Positions 8,209 through 17,455 of a stretch of 64,000 nucleotides of DNA are shown here, piece after piece. Location of the stretch: contig NZ_JARRAB010000009.1 in assembly GCF_030376615.1 (NCBI RefSeq), forward strand, positions 62,001 through 126,000, written 5' to 3'. Within the stretch, counting starts at the first letter, position 1; the number at the start of each line of letters is the position of its first letter. Origin of the DNA: Pseudomonas sp. sp1636. GTDB lineage: Bacteria; Pseudomonadota; Gammaproteobacteria; Pseudomonadales; Pseudomonadaceae. The translations under genes and the position numbers were made by a program. The notes beneath the pieces were generated by a model. It did not search any database, was not told the DNA's origin, and saw only the letters and a list, made by a program, of their open reading frames with translations.

Positions 8209-8588
8209 ACGATGCCGCTGGCAATCGCCACCAGCACCACGTCGCTGCCGGCCTGCTTCCATTCGTAGCCGTCATAGCGCGGCAGTTGGCTGAGCACGCG
8301 GCCGTCGAAGTTCTTGGCGATACCGGGTGGCAGTGGTTTGCCGCGGGCCAGGTTCTTGGCGATGCCTGGCGGCAGTGAGCGGGCAGGGCCAAGCAGTTGC
8401 CGGTTGTCGCCCAGGACGATGCGTACGCGGCCGATATCGATGCTGGGGCCACTGAGGTGGACACCGATGTCGCCGTCATGGCCGGCACCATGCTTGTTAT
8501 CGGCTTTCGGCGCGGCGAAAGCGCAATGCGTGGCCAAGGCGATGGCCAGGCCGCTACAGATCAGCAGGCTGCGAGACGAGTGGGACAT
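8178..8588 (-). CDS. CigR/RcnB-like exported protein
   Basis: The protein has 136 residues with an N-terminal signal peptide (cleavage near residues 25-26, AFA/AP). The mature part has two copies of LPPGIAKN (about residues 72-79 and 86-93) and ends with the pattern YDGYEWKQAGSDVVLV and a hydrophobic tail, as in anti-virulence regulator CigR and RcnB-like proteins. Those are periplasmic or membrane-attached; function here is not known. It converges on the bicupin gene and overlaps its end by 31 bases, an unusual but plausible arrangement because both frames carry family signatures. Confidence 0.82.
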   Translation of the reverse strand: MSHSSRSLLICSGLAIALATHCAFAAPKADNKHGAGHDGDIGVHLSGPSIDIGRVRIVLGDNRQLLGPARSLPPGIAKNLARGKPLPPGIAKNFDGRVLSQLPRYDGYEWKQAGSDVVLVAIASGIVYEVLRNVLD

Positions 8589-8758
8589 GCAGTTCTCCGG
8601 CGTCTTGGGGGGGGGTGCCTGATTTGAGCGCTTTCATGGCGGTTTGTTCAAGTGCCGAGGTGGCTGCTCCGTGCAGGCCTGCACAAAGAAATTCGGCCGC
8701 AGCGCGGGAAACCGTTACGCTATGCAGCTGATTTCCGTTTTTCGTCGAGGTTACCCCC

Positions 8759-10117
<1,359 letters not shown>

Positions 10118-10248
10118 GCCAGCGTTGCCTCATCCGACACATGACTTGGGCATAGCCAATCGCTGGTGATCCACGCGACCACTTGGTTATACCGCTCACT
10201 AACAGTAGCCGGCTATGCTGCACTTCTGCTGAACTAAGGAGGGCTGGC

Positions 10249-10971
10249 ATGCAATGGATGTGGGGGATGGCGCTGCTCTGGTTCAGCCTCATGACTGTGG
10301 CTGAACCCTTGCGCCTGGGTATCGGAACGCACAAGCCGCCTTATGTGTTCCAGGGTGAAGCCCGAGGTCTGGAGTACGAGATAGTGGCGGCTGCCGCAGA
10401 GCACGCCGGCTTTACCGTGCAAGTCTCTTATGCGCCGATGGAGCGCCTGCATCTGTTGCTGCGCCGTGGCGAGATCGACGCCATTGCCACCACCAACGAG
10501 CAGAGCGGTATCGCGGCCTTCTATTCCGAGCCGCATATCTACTACCAGAACGTCGCGGTGGCATTGCGTGCGCGTAACTACCAGATCACGCGGATTGCCG
10601 ATCTGGGGCGGTACTCGGTCAGCGCCTTTCAACGTGCACGCTTTTTGCTCGGCAGTGAGTTTCAGCGGATGGCGCTGAACAATCCGCGCTATCGCGAAGA
10701 GGCGCGGCAGATCGCGCGTAACCGCTTGCTCTATAGCGGGCGGATCGAGGTGGTGGTGGCCGATATGCGGATCCTGCGCTATCTCAATCGTGAGGTGCTC
10801 GATCAGGTCGATGTCAGCCAACCCCTCAGCGAATATCGGATCTTCGCGGCTACGCCCTATCAGGTCGGGTTTTGTCGTGAGGCTCAGCGCGACCGTTTCA
10901 ATCAGGGGCTGGCGGCCATTCGCGCGAATGGTGAGTACCGCGCAATCGAGCGTCGTTATGCGATGTATTGA
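10249..10971 (+). CDS. Periplasmic solute-binding protein (SBP family 3)
   Basis: The protein has 240 residues with a signal peptide (about residues 1-20, ending VAEP). The rest matches the family 3 extracellular solute-binding fold: LRLGIGTHKPPYVF, the region GLEYEIVAAAAEHAGF and a C-terminal ANGEYRAIERRY helix. A perfect AGGAGG lies a few bases before the ATG at 10249, which rules out the longer frame from 10183. No ABC permease or ATPase genes are nearby, so it may serve a distant transporter or act as a sensor-like binding protein. Confidence 0.85.
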   Translation: MQWMWGMALLWFSLMTVAEPLRLGIGTHKPPYVFQGEARGLEYEIVAAAAEHAGFTVQVSYAPMERLHLLLRRGEIDAIATTNEQSGIAAFYSEPHIYYQNVAVALRARNYQITRIADLGRYSVSAFQRARFLLGSEFQRMALNNPRYREEARQIARNRLLYSGRIEVVVADMRILRYLNREVLDQVDVSQPLSEYRIFAATPYQVGFCREAQRDRFNQGLAAIRANGEYRAIERRYAMY

Positions 10972-11076
10972 GTTGGACAGCTAAGCTCTCTGGACTGAAC
11001 GCCGGGCTGCGCGGTTGCATGATTCGAGCCTTGCGCCGCGCCGCTGCCCGGCCCTGAACCCGCGGAGGAGAGAACC

Positions 11077-12225
11077 ATGCTGCGCACACGCATGCCGGCG
11101 ATTCTGGGTTTGGCTGCCGTGCTGATATCAACACTGGCTGCCGCGCAGACCCGCGAATTTCCCAGCGAGCAGGGCACCCTGCAGGTCAAACAACTGGTCG
11201 CGGGTCTGGAACATCCCTGGAGCATGGCCTTTCTGCCGGATCGACACGGCCTGCTGGTCAGCGAGCGGCCCGGGCGTTTGCGCCTGATCAGCTTGCAAGG
11301 CGAACTGTCCGAACCGCTCGCGGGGGTGCCGGCGGTCTATGCCAGAGGCCAGGGCGGGTTGCTCGATGTGGCGTTGTCGCCTGACTTTGCCAGGGATCGT
11401 CTGGTTTATCTGTCCTATGCCGAGGCTGGCGATGGTGAGTACGCCGGCACTGCCGTCGGGCGCGGCAGGTTGTCGCCGGATCAACGCAAGCTGCAAGGTT
11501 TCGAGGTGATTTTCCGGCAGCTGCCGAAACTCTCCAGCGGCCTGCACTTCGGTTCGCGGTTGGTGTTCGACCGCGACGGCTATCTGTTCATCGCCCTGGG
11601 CGAAAACAACCAGCGTTCGACCGCGCAGGATCTCGACAAGCTGCAAGGCAAGGTGGTGCGCCTGCACCCGGACGGCAAAGTACCGCACGACAACCCCTTT
11701 GTCGGCCAGCCTGGCGCCCGAGCGGAAATCTGGTCTTACGGCCATCGCAACCAGCAAGGCGCTGCACTCAATCCCTGGACCGGGCAGCTGTGGACCCACG
11801 AGCATGGCCCGCGCGGCGGCGATGAGATCAACATCCCGCAAGCCGGCAAGAACTACGGCTGGCCGCTCGCCACCCATGGGCTCAACTATTCGTTCCTGCC
11901 GATTCCGGAAGCCCGGGGCAAGACGGTCGCCGGAACCGAACCGCCGCACTATGTATGGGGGAAATCGCCGGCGATCAGCGGCATGGCGTTCTATGACGGC
12001 GAGCGTTTCCCCGCCTGGCGGGGCAACCTGTTCATCGGTGCACTGGCCGGGCAGGCGCTGATTCGCCTGGAGTTGCGCGGCGATCGGGTGGTGCACGAGG
12101 AGCGTCTGCTGGAGCAGCTTGGCGCGCGCATCCGCGATGTGCGCCAGGGGCCGGATGGCTACCTCTATGTGCTGACCGACGCCGGTAACGGCCAGTTGCT
12201 GCGCCTGGCCCTGCTGCCGCAGTGA
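11077..12225 (+). CDS. PQQ-dependent aldose sugar dehydrogenase (YliI/Asd type)
   Basis: The protein has 382 residues with a signal peptide cut near AAA/QT (residues 22-24). The mature part is a six-bladed beta-propeller of the soluble glucose dehydrogenase type: LEHPWSMAFLPD, LVSERPGRL, GQGGLLDVALSPDF, SYGHRNQQGAAL and WTHEHGPRGGDEIN are family blocks. These enzymes oxidise aldoses with PQQ in the periplasm. Shine-Dalgarno GGAGGAG precedes the ATG. It is followed by a strong palindrome at 12491. Confidence 0.9.
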   Translation: MLRTRMPAILGLAAVLISTLAAAQTREFPSEQGTLQVKQLVAGLEHPWSMAFLPDRHGLLVSERPGRLRLISLQGELSEPLAGVPAVYARGQGGLLDVALSPDFARDRLVYLSYAEAGDGEYAGTAVGRGRLSPDQRKLQGFEVIFRQLPKLSSGLHFGSRLVFDRDGYLFIALGENNQRSTAQDLDKLQGKVVRLHPDGKVPHDNPFVGQPGARAEIWSYGHRNQQGAALNPWTGQLWTHEHGPRGGDEINIPQAGKNYGWPLATHGLNYSFLPIPEARGKTVAGTEPPHYVWGKSPAISGMAFYDGERFPAWRGNLFIGALAGQALIRLELRGDRVVHEERLLEQLGARIRDVRQGPDGYLYVLTDAGNGQLLRLALLPQ

Positions 12226-12490
12226 GCGCCGGCTTGGCCTGCTCCCTGGGGTTTTCGCTGTCTTGGTTGCTCCGGATCGGCAACGGCTTGGGCTCCAGCG
12301 GCTTACTGGTCACGGCAGCCAATGGCTGGATAGGCGCACAGATATTGCGCCGGTGTTGCCAGCGATGCTTAACGGCAACGCCGAAACCACCGCGAAGAGC
12401 GGCCCGACCTGATTCTGAAACATGCGTGTGCTCACCGCCAGTGGTGGCAGTTCAAGGCACTGAAATAGCGGGGGAATGGAGCGGGGTGCC

Positions 12491-12520
12491 CAGCGCTTTG
12501 CTCGATCGAGCAAAGCGCTG
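12491..12520. other. Perfect 30-base palindrome
   Basis: CAGCGCTTTGCTCGA is followed directly by its exact reverse complement, giving 15-base arms with no loop. It lies between the sugar dehydrogenase gene and the convergent small gene, 22 bases from the latter's stop. As RNA it could fold from either strand (with a small loop) and end both transcripts, though there is no T-run. As DNA it is also a symmetric protein-binding candidate. Confidence 0.7.
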
Positions 12521-12541
12521 CAGGGCTAAGGTGGCGGTCGG

Positions 12542-12730
12542 CTACTTCTTGCCGATGGTGATCTGCTTGGAAGCACCATATACCTGACCGCTGACACCTT
12601 TGGCGATCTGCTGGATTTCACCGCCAGAGTTCAAGAAGGCCGCAATTTGCGCATCGATCGAGGCGCTGGTTTCGACGGCAGGAGCTGGCTTGGGCTTGCT
12701 GTTTGATGCTTTAACGCGCATGGCGGCCAT
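12542..12730 (-). CDS. Small conserved-looking protein of unknown function
   Basis: The product has 62 residues: a Lys/Pro/Ala-rich, probably flexible N-terminus (about 1-25) and an ordered part with IDAQIAAFLNSGGEIQQIAKG (in pieces: IDAQIAAF, SGGEIQQ, KGVSG). A short helix plus GGEIQQI pattern is reminiscent of the end of the small regulator SutA (FLSRGGKVQEI from memory), but the similarity is short. An AT-rich stretch and TACAAT lie upstream. Two in-frame ATGs (12730 and 12721) are possible starts. Confidence 0.6.
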   Translation of the reverse strand: MAAMRVKASNSKPKPAPAVETSASIDAQIAAFLNSGGEIQQIAKGVSGQVYGASKQITIGKK

Positions 12731-13054
12731 TAACCTGTTTAAAAATTAATTTGGCCGCCGATTGTACATGAACGGCTTGACAATTGCTTGATAAATAACG
12801 TTAGGCATTCGAGTGGCCTCCTGTAAGCGGTGCTGGCAGGTGATCGGATAATATTCGTAAACCCTCAATAAGCCGTTGTTTTGTCAGGCGCGCACGGGGG
12901 AAATGAGCCGTCGGCAAGCACCCAGTGAAGACGACTGCCACTGGTCGGAACCGCGCGCAGTACACTGGCGAGTGCCTGGCGCTCATGCGTCGCCGTCGAG
13001 AAACCAGGCTGTAACTCAGGTAGAATCAGCGGCTCGCAACGAGGGTAGGGCACC
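12731..13054. other. Divergent promoter region
   Basis: This gap of 324 bases separates the small minus-strand gene from the divergent S1-domain gene. The part near 12740-12800 is AT-rich, unlike the rest, and likely holds the promoter of the minus-strand gene. No further gene is convincing. Confidence 0.5.
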
Positions 13055-13897
13055 ATGGCTGTAATTGGACGAATGAATAGTTTGCAGGTGGTGAAGCACA
13101 CCGACTTTGGCCTGTATTTGGATGGCGGCGCGGATGGCGAAATATTGCTGCCCAAGCGCTATATTCCCAAAGACTCGCCCAGCGAGGTGGAGGACTGGCT
13201 GAATGTATTCATTTACCTGGACAGTGACGACAAGTTAATTGCCACCACAGAAAAACCGAAAGTGCAGGTCGGCCAATTCGCCAGCCTGAAAGTGGTGGAT
13301 ATCAACCGTGTCGGCTTATTCCTTGATTGGGGCTTGCCGAAAGATCTGTTATTGCCCCATTCGGAAGAAAAGCGGCCGCTGCAAGTCGGCGACTACTGCG
13401 TGGTCTACGTGTTTGTCGACAAGCGCAGCAAGCGTATTACCGCCACTGCGCGCCTCGATCGTTACCTGGACACCGTGCCGGCCACCTACGCGGCCGGTCA
13501 AGAGGTCGACTTGTTGGTGGTCGAGTCCACCGATATGGGCTTCAAGGCGATCATCAACGGCAAGCATTGGGGGCTGATCCACAAGAACGAACTGTTCAAG
13601 TTCGTGCGCAGCGGCATGCAGGAGAAGGGCTTCATCAAGGAAGTGCGCGCCGACGGTAAGCTCAGCCTGAGCTTGCAGGCCGTTGGCCAGGAGGCGGCGA
13701 GCAGTCTGGGCGAGCAGATCCTGGCCAAGCTGCGCGAGCACGATGGCGTGCTGCCCCTCAATGACAAGAGTTCGCCCGAGGCCATCAGCGCATTGTTTCG
13801 CGTCAGCAAAGGCAACTTCAAGAAGGCCATCGGCGGATTGTACAAGCAGGGGCGGATCGTGATTCACGACGACCGCATCGAGCTGGCCGCCAAGTAA
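13055..13897 (+). CDS. cvfB: S1-type RNA-binding protein, CvfB/YitL family
   Basis: The protein has 280 residues. It starts with an S1-like domain (GRMNSLQVVKHTDFGLYLDGG), continues with a second (VGQFASLKVVDINRVGLFLDWGL), a third degenerate one and a C-terminal winged-helix (about 225-278, ISALFRVSKGNFKKAIGGLYKQGRI). This is the CvfB layout: three S1 domains and a winged helix that bind RNA. In Staphylococcus CvfB affects virulence gene expression; in Pseudomonas the role is not set. It stands alone and is followed by a hairpin. Confidence 0.88.
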   Translation: MAVIGRMNSLQVVKHTDFGLYLDGGADGEILLPKRYIPKDSPSEVEDWLNVFIYLDSDDKLIATTEKPKVQVGQFASLKVVDINRVGLFLDWGLPKDLLLPHSEEKRPLQVGDYCVVYVFVDKRSKRITATARLDRYLDTVPATYAAGQEVDLLVVESTDMGFKAIINGKHWGLIHKNELFKFVRSGMQEKGFIKEVRADGKLSLSLQAVGQEAASSLGEQILAKLREHDGVLPLNDKSSPEAISALFRVSKGNFKKAIGGLYKQGRIVIHDDRIELAAK

Positions 13898-13904
13898 TGG
13901 CGTC

Positions 13905-13931
13905 CACCCGGCAGCAACGGGCTGCCGGGTG
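13905..13931 (+). terminator. Hairpin after the S1-domain gene
   Basis: CACCCGGCAGC pairs with GCTGCCGGGTG (11 bases) around a short AACGG loop, 8 bases after the stop. The T-run is weak (CTGTTCTGG). Confidence 0.6.
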
Positions 13932-14031
13932 CTGTTCTGGCAGCGGTTGGTCGAGGTGGGCGGCGGGTGCTGGCTTTTTCAAAACCTGCTTGAGCGCCCA
14001 GCAACTCCATTGAATAATGCCCAGGAATTTT

Positions 14032-14107
14032 GCCGTTGTAGCTCAGTTGGTAGAGCACGTCATTCGTAATGATGGGGTCGGGGGTTCGATTCCTCTCAAC
14101 GGCACCA
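14032..14107 (+). tRNA. tRNA-Thr (anticodon CGT)
   Basis: The 76-base cloverleaf begins GCCGTTG and ends CAACGGC-A-CCA (7-base acceptor stem, CCA encoded). The D arm reads GCTCAGTTGGTAGAGC, the anticodon stem CGTCA/TGATG with one G-T pair, the loop TTCGTAA (anticodon CGT), and the T arm GGGTTCGATTC. It reads ACG codons. A rho-independent terminator follows. Confidence 0.95.
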
Positions 14108-14116
14108 CCGAATTCA

Positions 14117-14142
14117 AGGCCTGCAGCGATGCGGGCCTTTTT
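14117..14142 (+). terminator. Rho-independent terminator of tRNA-Thr
   Basis: AGGCCTGCA pairs with TGCGGGCCT (9 bases, one G-T) around GCGA and is followed by TTTTTC. Confidence 0.85.
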
Positions 14143-14219
14143 CGTATAGGGGACGGGCTAGCATCGCGGGCGTGGTTGGGCATGTGAGTCGTGCAAAGAT
14201 TTATTTGTGTGACAGGCGT

Positions 14220-14543
14220 TCAGCTAAGTCGGCTGGAAGCACGGCTATACACCTTGCCCCTTTCCCGCTTACCGACAGCGATAACCGCTACCACTAGACG
14301 GTTATCGATCACTTCATAGACCAAGCGGTAGCCTATGGAGCGGAGTTTTATCTTGTAGCAGTTGGGTAGATCACGCAGCTTGTCGGCTTCCACCCTGGGG
14401 CTTGCAATACGCTCCTTGAGCTTCTTGGCAAATTGCAGGCGGATGGTGCTGTCCAGCTTTCCCCACTCTTTTAGCGCCTGCTCGTTGAATTCCAGGGCGT
14501 ACTTAGTTGTTTCCGGCTCCGCCGGCTTCTGCGATGAGGTCAT
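14220..14543 (-). CDS. RelE/ParE-superfamily toxin
   Basis: The protein has 107 residues. From about residue 14 it matches RelE-type mRNA interferases of the StbE/RelE group: YALEFNEQALKEWGKLD, LPNCYKIKLRSIGYRLVYEV and VAVGKRERGKVY (basic residues for RNA binding and cleavage). Known members cut mRNA on the ribosome. The start lies inside the antitoxin gene (41-base overlap), ATG at 14543, giving translational coupling. The N-terminal 13 residues are extra compared with the usual start. Confidence 0.9.
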   Translation of the reverse strand: MTSSQKPAEPETTKYALEFNEQALKEWGKLDSTIRLQFAKKLKERIASPRVEADKLRDLPNCYKIKLRSIGYRLVYEVIDNRLVVAVIAVGKRERGKVYSRASSRLS

Positions 14544-14787
14544 CAATCTCTACTCGGACGGTAGGTTCACCACGCCGCGCACGCACGATTTCAGCCAGTC
14601 GCAGATCGTCAATGAGCTCCAACATTGCTTCGTAGCGTGCTGGAGGCACCGCATAGAAGGCTGGCTCGTTTCGATTGAGGATCACAACTGTTTCGCCGGC
14701 ACCTTCGCGGATGGTACCCATAGGATCTTTTTTAAGGTCTGTCACCGACGCCGCAACGTCAGCCAGCACCGCATAAGTCATCGCCAT
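14503..14787 (-). CDS. Type II antitoxin, Phd/YefM-StbD family
   Basis: The protein has 94 residues from the ATG at 14787 (AGG five bases upstream; ATG 14781 and GTG 14793 are alternatives). The N-terminal DNA-binding fold reads AASVTDLKKDPMGTI and VVILNRNEPAFYAVPP, the usual Phd/YefM pattern; the C-terminal segment (VRVEIDDLIAEAG) would wrap the toxin. It precedes and overlaps the toxin gene, the standard order, and should repress its own promoter with the toxin as co-repressor. Degenerate repeats upstream could be operators. Confidence 0.9.
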   Translation of the reverse strand: MAMTYAVLADVAASVTDLKKDPMGTIREGAGETVVILNRNEPAFYAVPPARYEAMLELIDDLRLAEIVRARRGEPTVRVEIDDLIAEAGGAGNN

Positions 14788-14825
14788 ATCCACCTGTTCT
14801 CGCTATTCGCGCTATCTATCTGGTT

Positions 14826-14908
14826 GCCTGAGCTATCCGTATGGCCGAGCCGTCTGAGCTATCTGTATTGAGCTGATCTGGGCTGTCTGATGTGGCCTAG
14901 CTATCTTG
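14826..14908. promoter_or_regulatory. Cluster of degenerate TGAGCTATCT repeats upstream of the toxin-antitoxin operon
   Basis: Six related words with AGCT (or GGCT) cores start near 14831, 14848, 14857, 14871, 14880 and 14899: TGAGCTATCC, CGAGCCGTCT, TGAGCTATCT, TGAGCTGATCT, GGGCTGTCT and CTAGCTATCT. They lie 40-120 bases before the antitoxin start, where operators would be expected. Spacing is irregular (9-19 bases), so this may be either an operator array or decayed simple sequence. Confidence 0.4.
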
Positions 14909-14994
14909 ATTAAGAACTTCTCTTCGTAAGGTCATCTGTGCGAACACGGGGTTAAGCGAGTACAGAGTAGCACCCTAAAAATCACCTTGGAAAG

Positions 14995-15107
14995 CACCAT
15001 TTATAGGTTCTTTAAAGGCGCCAACACAACGAGATCTACCTGCGCATGTACCCAGCTCAAGCCGCTGTACCAGAGCATTCGCGAGATTACCGGCTACCCG
15101 GCGTGAC
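14995..15107 (+). pseudogene. Possible 3' remnant of a protein gene
   Basis: The frame ending at 15107 reads TQLKPLYQSIREITGYPA and then a stop, and a shifted frame just before reads HNEIYLRMY. Joined across one base change they look like the end of a protein. The style resembles the tail of FGGY carbohydrate kinases, but the piece is too short to be sure. The surrounding gap (14788-15295) contains no intact gene. CGGACA/TGTCCG at about 15222-15234 is a small dyad before the phospholipase gene. Confidence 0.25.
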
Positions 15108-15295
15108 CCCCGGCCCTGATTGTTTTCATGCGGTACATGGGAACGATCAAGCCCTGCGCCAGCGGCTACAGGGTTTGTGTTGATCCCCTATGGCGCTTTC
15201 GGTGAGTTTTTTTGGCGGGATCGGACAGTGTCCGGGCCGGAGCCGGTTGTTAGGCTCGGCACCACTGCTGATTCATCCAATAAGAGCGAGAACCG

Positions 15296-16612
15296 ATGAA
15301 GTTGCCGTTTGTGGTTGTGCTGCTGGGGTTGTGGGGGTTCGCGTCCGGGGCGTGGGCCTGGTCGAACCACACCGTGGGCAGCTACCTGGCGTTGCAGGAC
15401 GTTGCTGCTTTGCGCGACGCCCCCGAACTGACGGTCGAACCGCTGGAGCAGTTTCTCGGCCAGGAGCACGCAGGCCTGGTGACGTTGCTGCGGGAACAGG
15501 AAACCTTCGCCCGCCGGCACTTCCCCGATTACCCGCCGCGCCCCGACAATCTGGCCCTGACCGATGCGCCCGCCGCCGACCTGCGCCGGGCCTTTCTCAT
15601 GGCCTTGCGCGTCAACCCGCAGATCCATCTGGCGCTGATGTTCCAGCCCATGCCGGGGCAGGATCAACCGCAGCGTGCCCATCTCAAACCTCAAGAGGTG
15701 ATGGTCGAACAGACGATTTCGCCCTGGTCGACCCAGCGTTTCATCAGCCTGGCAGCGGGCGACAAAGTCGCCCCCCTGGCGGTGCTGGCGACCGCCGCAG
15801 ATGAGCCGGACTACGGCCATGACATCAACCTGTTCAGTGACAACCCTGGCGAGGCCGGCGCGCTCTATGGCTTTGGCGTGCAATCGTTCGGCGACGAGCG
15901 TTTCGAGTACAGCTCCCAGGCGCCCTTCCATATCGGTTTTTTCCACGAAAGCGCGGTGGTGTATGCCGGGGCGCCGTTCCTGCAGCGCAGTTGGCCGGAC
16001 TGGCGCGCGTATCAGTATTTAGACCTGGCGCGGTTCGCCTTCGCCACCGGCCATCCCTACTGGGGTTACCGCTTTCTCGGCTGGGGCCTGCACTACGTCC
16101 AAGATCTGACCCAGCCCTACCACGCCACGCCGCTGCCGGGTGCGGATCTGGCGAGCATGTTGCTGATGGAAGGCAAGGCCCTGGCCGGATTCGACGCCGA
16201 CAAAAACGCGGCCATCGAGCGCGTTGCCACCCGCCATATCGAAGTCGAGAAATACCAGGCCGCGTGGCTTGAGCAAGTGCTGCGCGCCAAGGTTGCGCTC
16301 CCGATGCTCGCGGCCTATGCCGACGCCGCGCAGGATGCCACCTATCCGCCTTACACCGAGCGTTATCTGCGCGATGTGGTGTCCGCCGAATCCAACGCCC
16401 AGGCCGCCGCTTTTGACCAGGCCATCGGCCAATGGCTGGCCGTTTCCGGCGGGGTCGGGGACTTCAGCCAGGGCAATGACTTGAAGCGCGAAAACTATCA
16501 GCACGAACCGTTGAACAGCCAATTGGTTGGGCTGCTGCGGCACATGGGCGCCCACAGCCGAAACTTCGTCAAGGCCGGCACCGCTGCGGCCCAGGACGCT
16601 CAACTCGATTAA
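15296..16612 (+). CDS. Exported zinc phospholipase C / S1-P1 nuclease-fold protein
   Basis: The protein has 438 residues. A signal peptide ends at AWA (residue 21), so the mature protein would begin with Trp22. In bacterial zinc phospholipase C the mature N-terminal Trp ligates zinc, and here WSNH follows the cut, with a further His at 25. The middle block HYVQDLTQPYH (about residues 270-280) supplies the HxxxD and PxH zinc ligands. The protein is longer than the Clostridium or Bacillus enzymes. It is followed 17 bases later by the broken DUF1302 frame, which suggests a former operon. Substrate is unknown; lipid or phosphoester hydrolysis is inferred. Confidence 0.75.
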   Translation: MKLPFVVVLLGLWGFASGAWAWSNHTVGSYLALQDVAALRDAPELTVEPLEQFLGQEHAGLVTLLREQETFARRHFPDYPPRPDNLALTDAPAADLRRAFLMALRVNPQIHLALMFQPMPGQDQPQRAHLKPQEVMVEQTISPWSTQRFISLAAGDKVAPLAVLATAADEPDYGHDINLFSDNPGEAGALYGFGVQSFGDERFEYSSQAPFHIGFFHESAVVYAGAPFLQRSWPDWRAYQYLDLARFAFATGHPYWGYRFLGWGLHYVQDLTQPYHATPLPGADLASMLLMEGKALAGFDADKNAAIERVATRHIEVEKYQAAWLEQVLRAKVALPMLAAYADAAQDATYPPYTERYLRDVVSAESNAQAAAFDQAIGQWLAVSGGVGDFSQGNDLKRENYQHEPLNSQLVGLLRHMGAHSRNFVKAGTAAAQDAQLD

Positions 16613-16628
16613 CCGGGAGATAACAATA

Positions 16629-16788
16629 ATGACGATCCGTTTGCGGCGACAGGGCGGTACGGGCTTGGGTTTACTGGGGCTGCTGTGCGCAGGCCATGGA
16701 GTTCAGCGTGCTGGGTAACGAAGTCAAAGGCTCGTTCGACAGCACCTTGTCTTATGGTCAGTGTGGTTGGGGAGCTGAGCCGTTCTAG
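16629..16788 (+). pseudogene. Truncated, frame-shifted remnant of a DUF1302 gene
   Basis: GGGAG and an ATG at 16629 begin a signal peptide-like frame (MTIRLRRQ..GLGLLGLLCAG). Near 16696 the text continues in another frame as AMEFSVLGNEVKGSFDSTL then SYGQ, the conserved mature start of Pseudomonas DUF1302 outer-membrane-type proteins, then ends at 16788. The normal protein is several hundred residues long, so a small deletion in the leader and a large loss of the 3' part must have occurred. The msrA stop codon lies exactly at the break. Confidence 0.65.
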
Positions 16789-17453
16789 CGTTGTTTGCCC
16801 CATAGCTGCTCCAGACGCTTGTCTCGGCCGCAGCCGTTACGGTAATAGGCATAACGCAGCGGGTTCTTCTGATGATAATCCTGGTGATAGCCTTCGGCCG
16901 GATAGAAGGTGGTCGCTGGCAATAGCTCGGTGACTATGGGTTGCTGGAAGCGCCCGGAGGCTTGCAGGGCGGCTTTCGAGGCGTCGGCCTGGGCCTTTTC
17001 TTCAGGCGTGCTGTAGAAGATTGCGCTGCGGTATTGCGAACCATGATCGCAGAATTGGGCGTTCGGGGTCAGTGGGTCGATGGTCGGCCAGTAAGCCTCC
17101 AGCAGCTTGGCGTAGCTGGTTTTACGCGGGTCAAAATGCACCTGCACCGCTTCGATATGACCGCTGCCGCCTGCCGAAACCTGTTCATAGCTGGGGTTCT
17201 CCAAGCTGCCGCCGATATAGCCTGAGGTGGTCGAGAGTACGCCTGGCAACTTGTCGAAATCCGCCTCGGTACACCAGAAGCAGCCACCGGCGAAGACGGC
17301 CACGGCTTGTTCGGCTTGGCCCTCGTTGGCATGGGTTAGCGCTTTTGCTGCTTGGGCCGTGGTTGCTCCGCAGACCGCCAGCAACGCGCCGAATAACAGG
17401 CCGGCGGCGACGAACGGCGCGCGCTTGAAGTGCGCAAATTGGTGGATGGGCAT
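16785..17453 (-). CDS. msrA: Exported peptide-methionine (S)-S-oxide reductase MsrA
   Basis: The protein has 222 residues. Residues 1-36 are a basic then hydrophobic leader (FVAAGLLFGALLAVCGATTAQA), so the enzyme acts outside the cytoplasm or membrane-anchored. The MsrA domain starts with FAGGCFWC (catalytic Cys58, with Cys61) and keeps GYIGG, HFDP, DHGSQYRS and EGYHQDY. A C-terminal Cys (NGCGRDK) may serve as resolving Cys. It repairs S-sulfoxide of methionine. ATG starts 2 bases after the msrB stop, so msrB-msrA form one unit. Confidence 0.93.
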   Translation of the reverse strand: MPIHQFAHFKRAPFVAAGLLFGALLAVCGATTAQAAKALTHANEGQAEQAVAVFAGGCFWCTEADFDKLPGVLSTTSGYIGGSLENPSYEQVSAGGSGHIEAVQVHFDPRKTSYAKLLEAYWPTIDPLTPNAQFCDHGSQYRSAIFYSTPEEKAQADASKAALQASGRFQQPIVTELLPATTFYPAEGYHQDYHQKNPLRYAYYRNGCGRDKRLEQLWGKQR

Positions 17454-17455
17454 AC

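Noticed and set aside
12231..12490. Small gene between the sugar dehydrogenase and the palindrome
   Set aside because: The frame over 12222-12587 crosses the palindrome and overlaps the small minus-strand gene; no supporting features.
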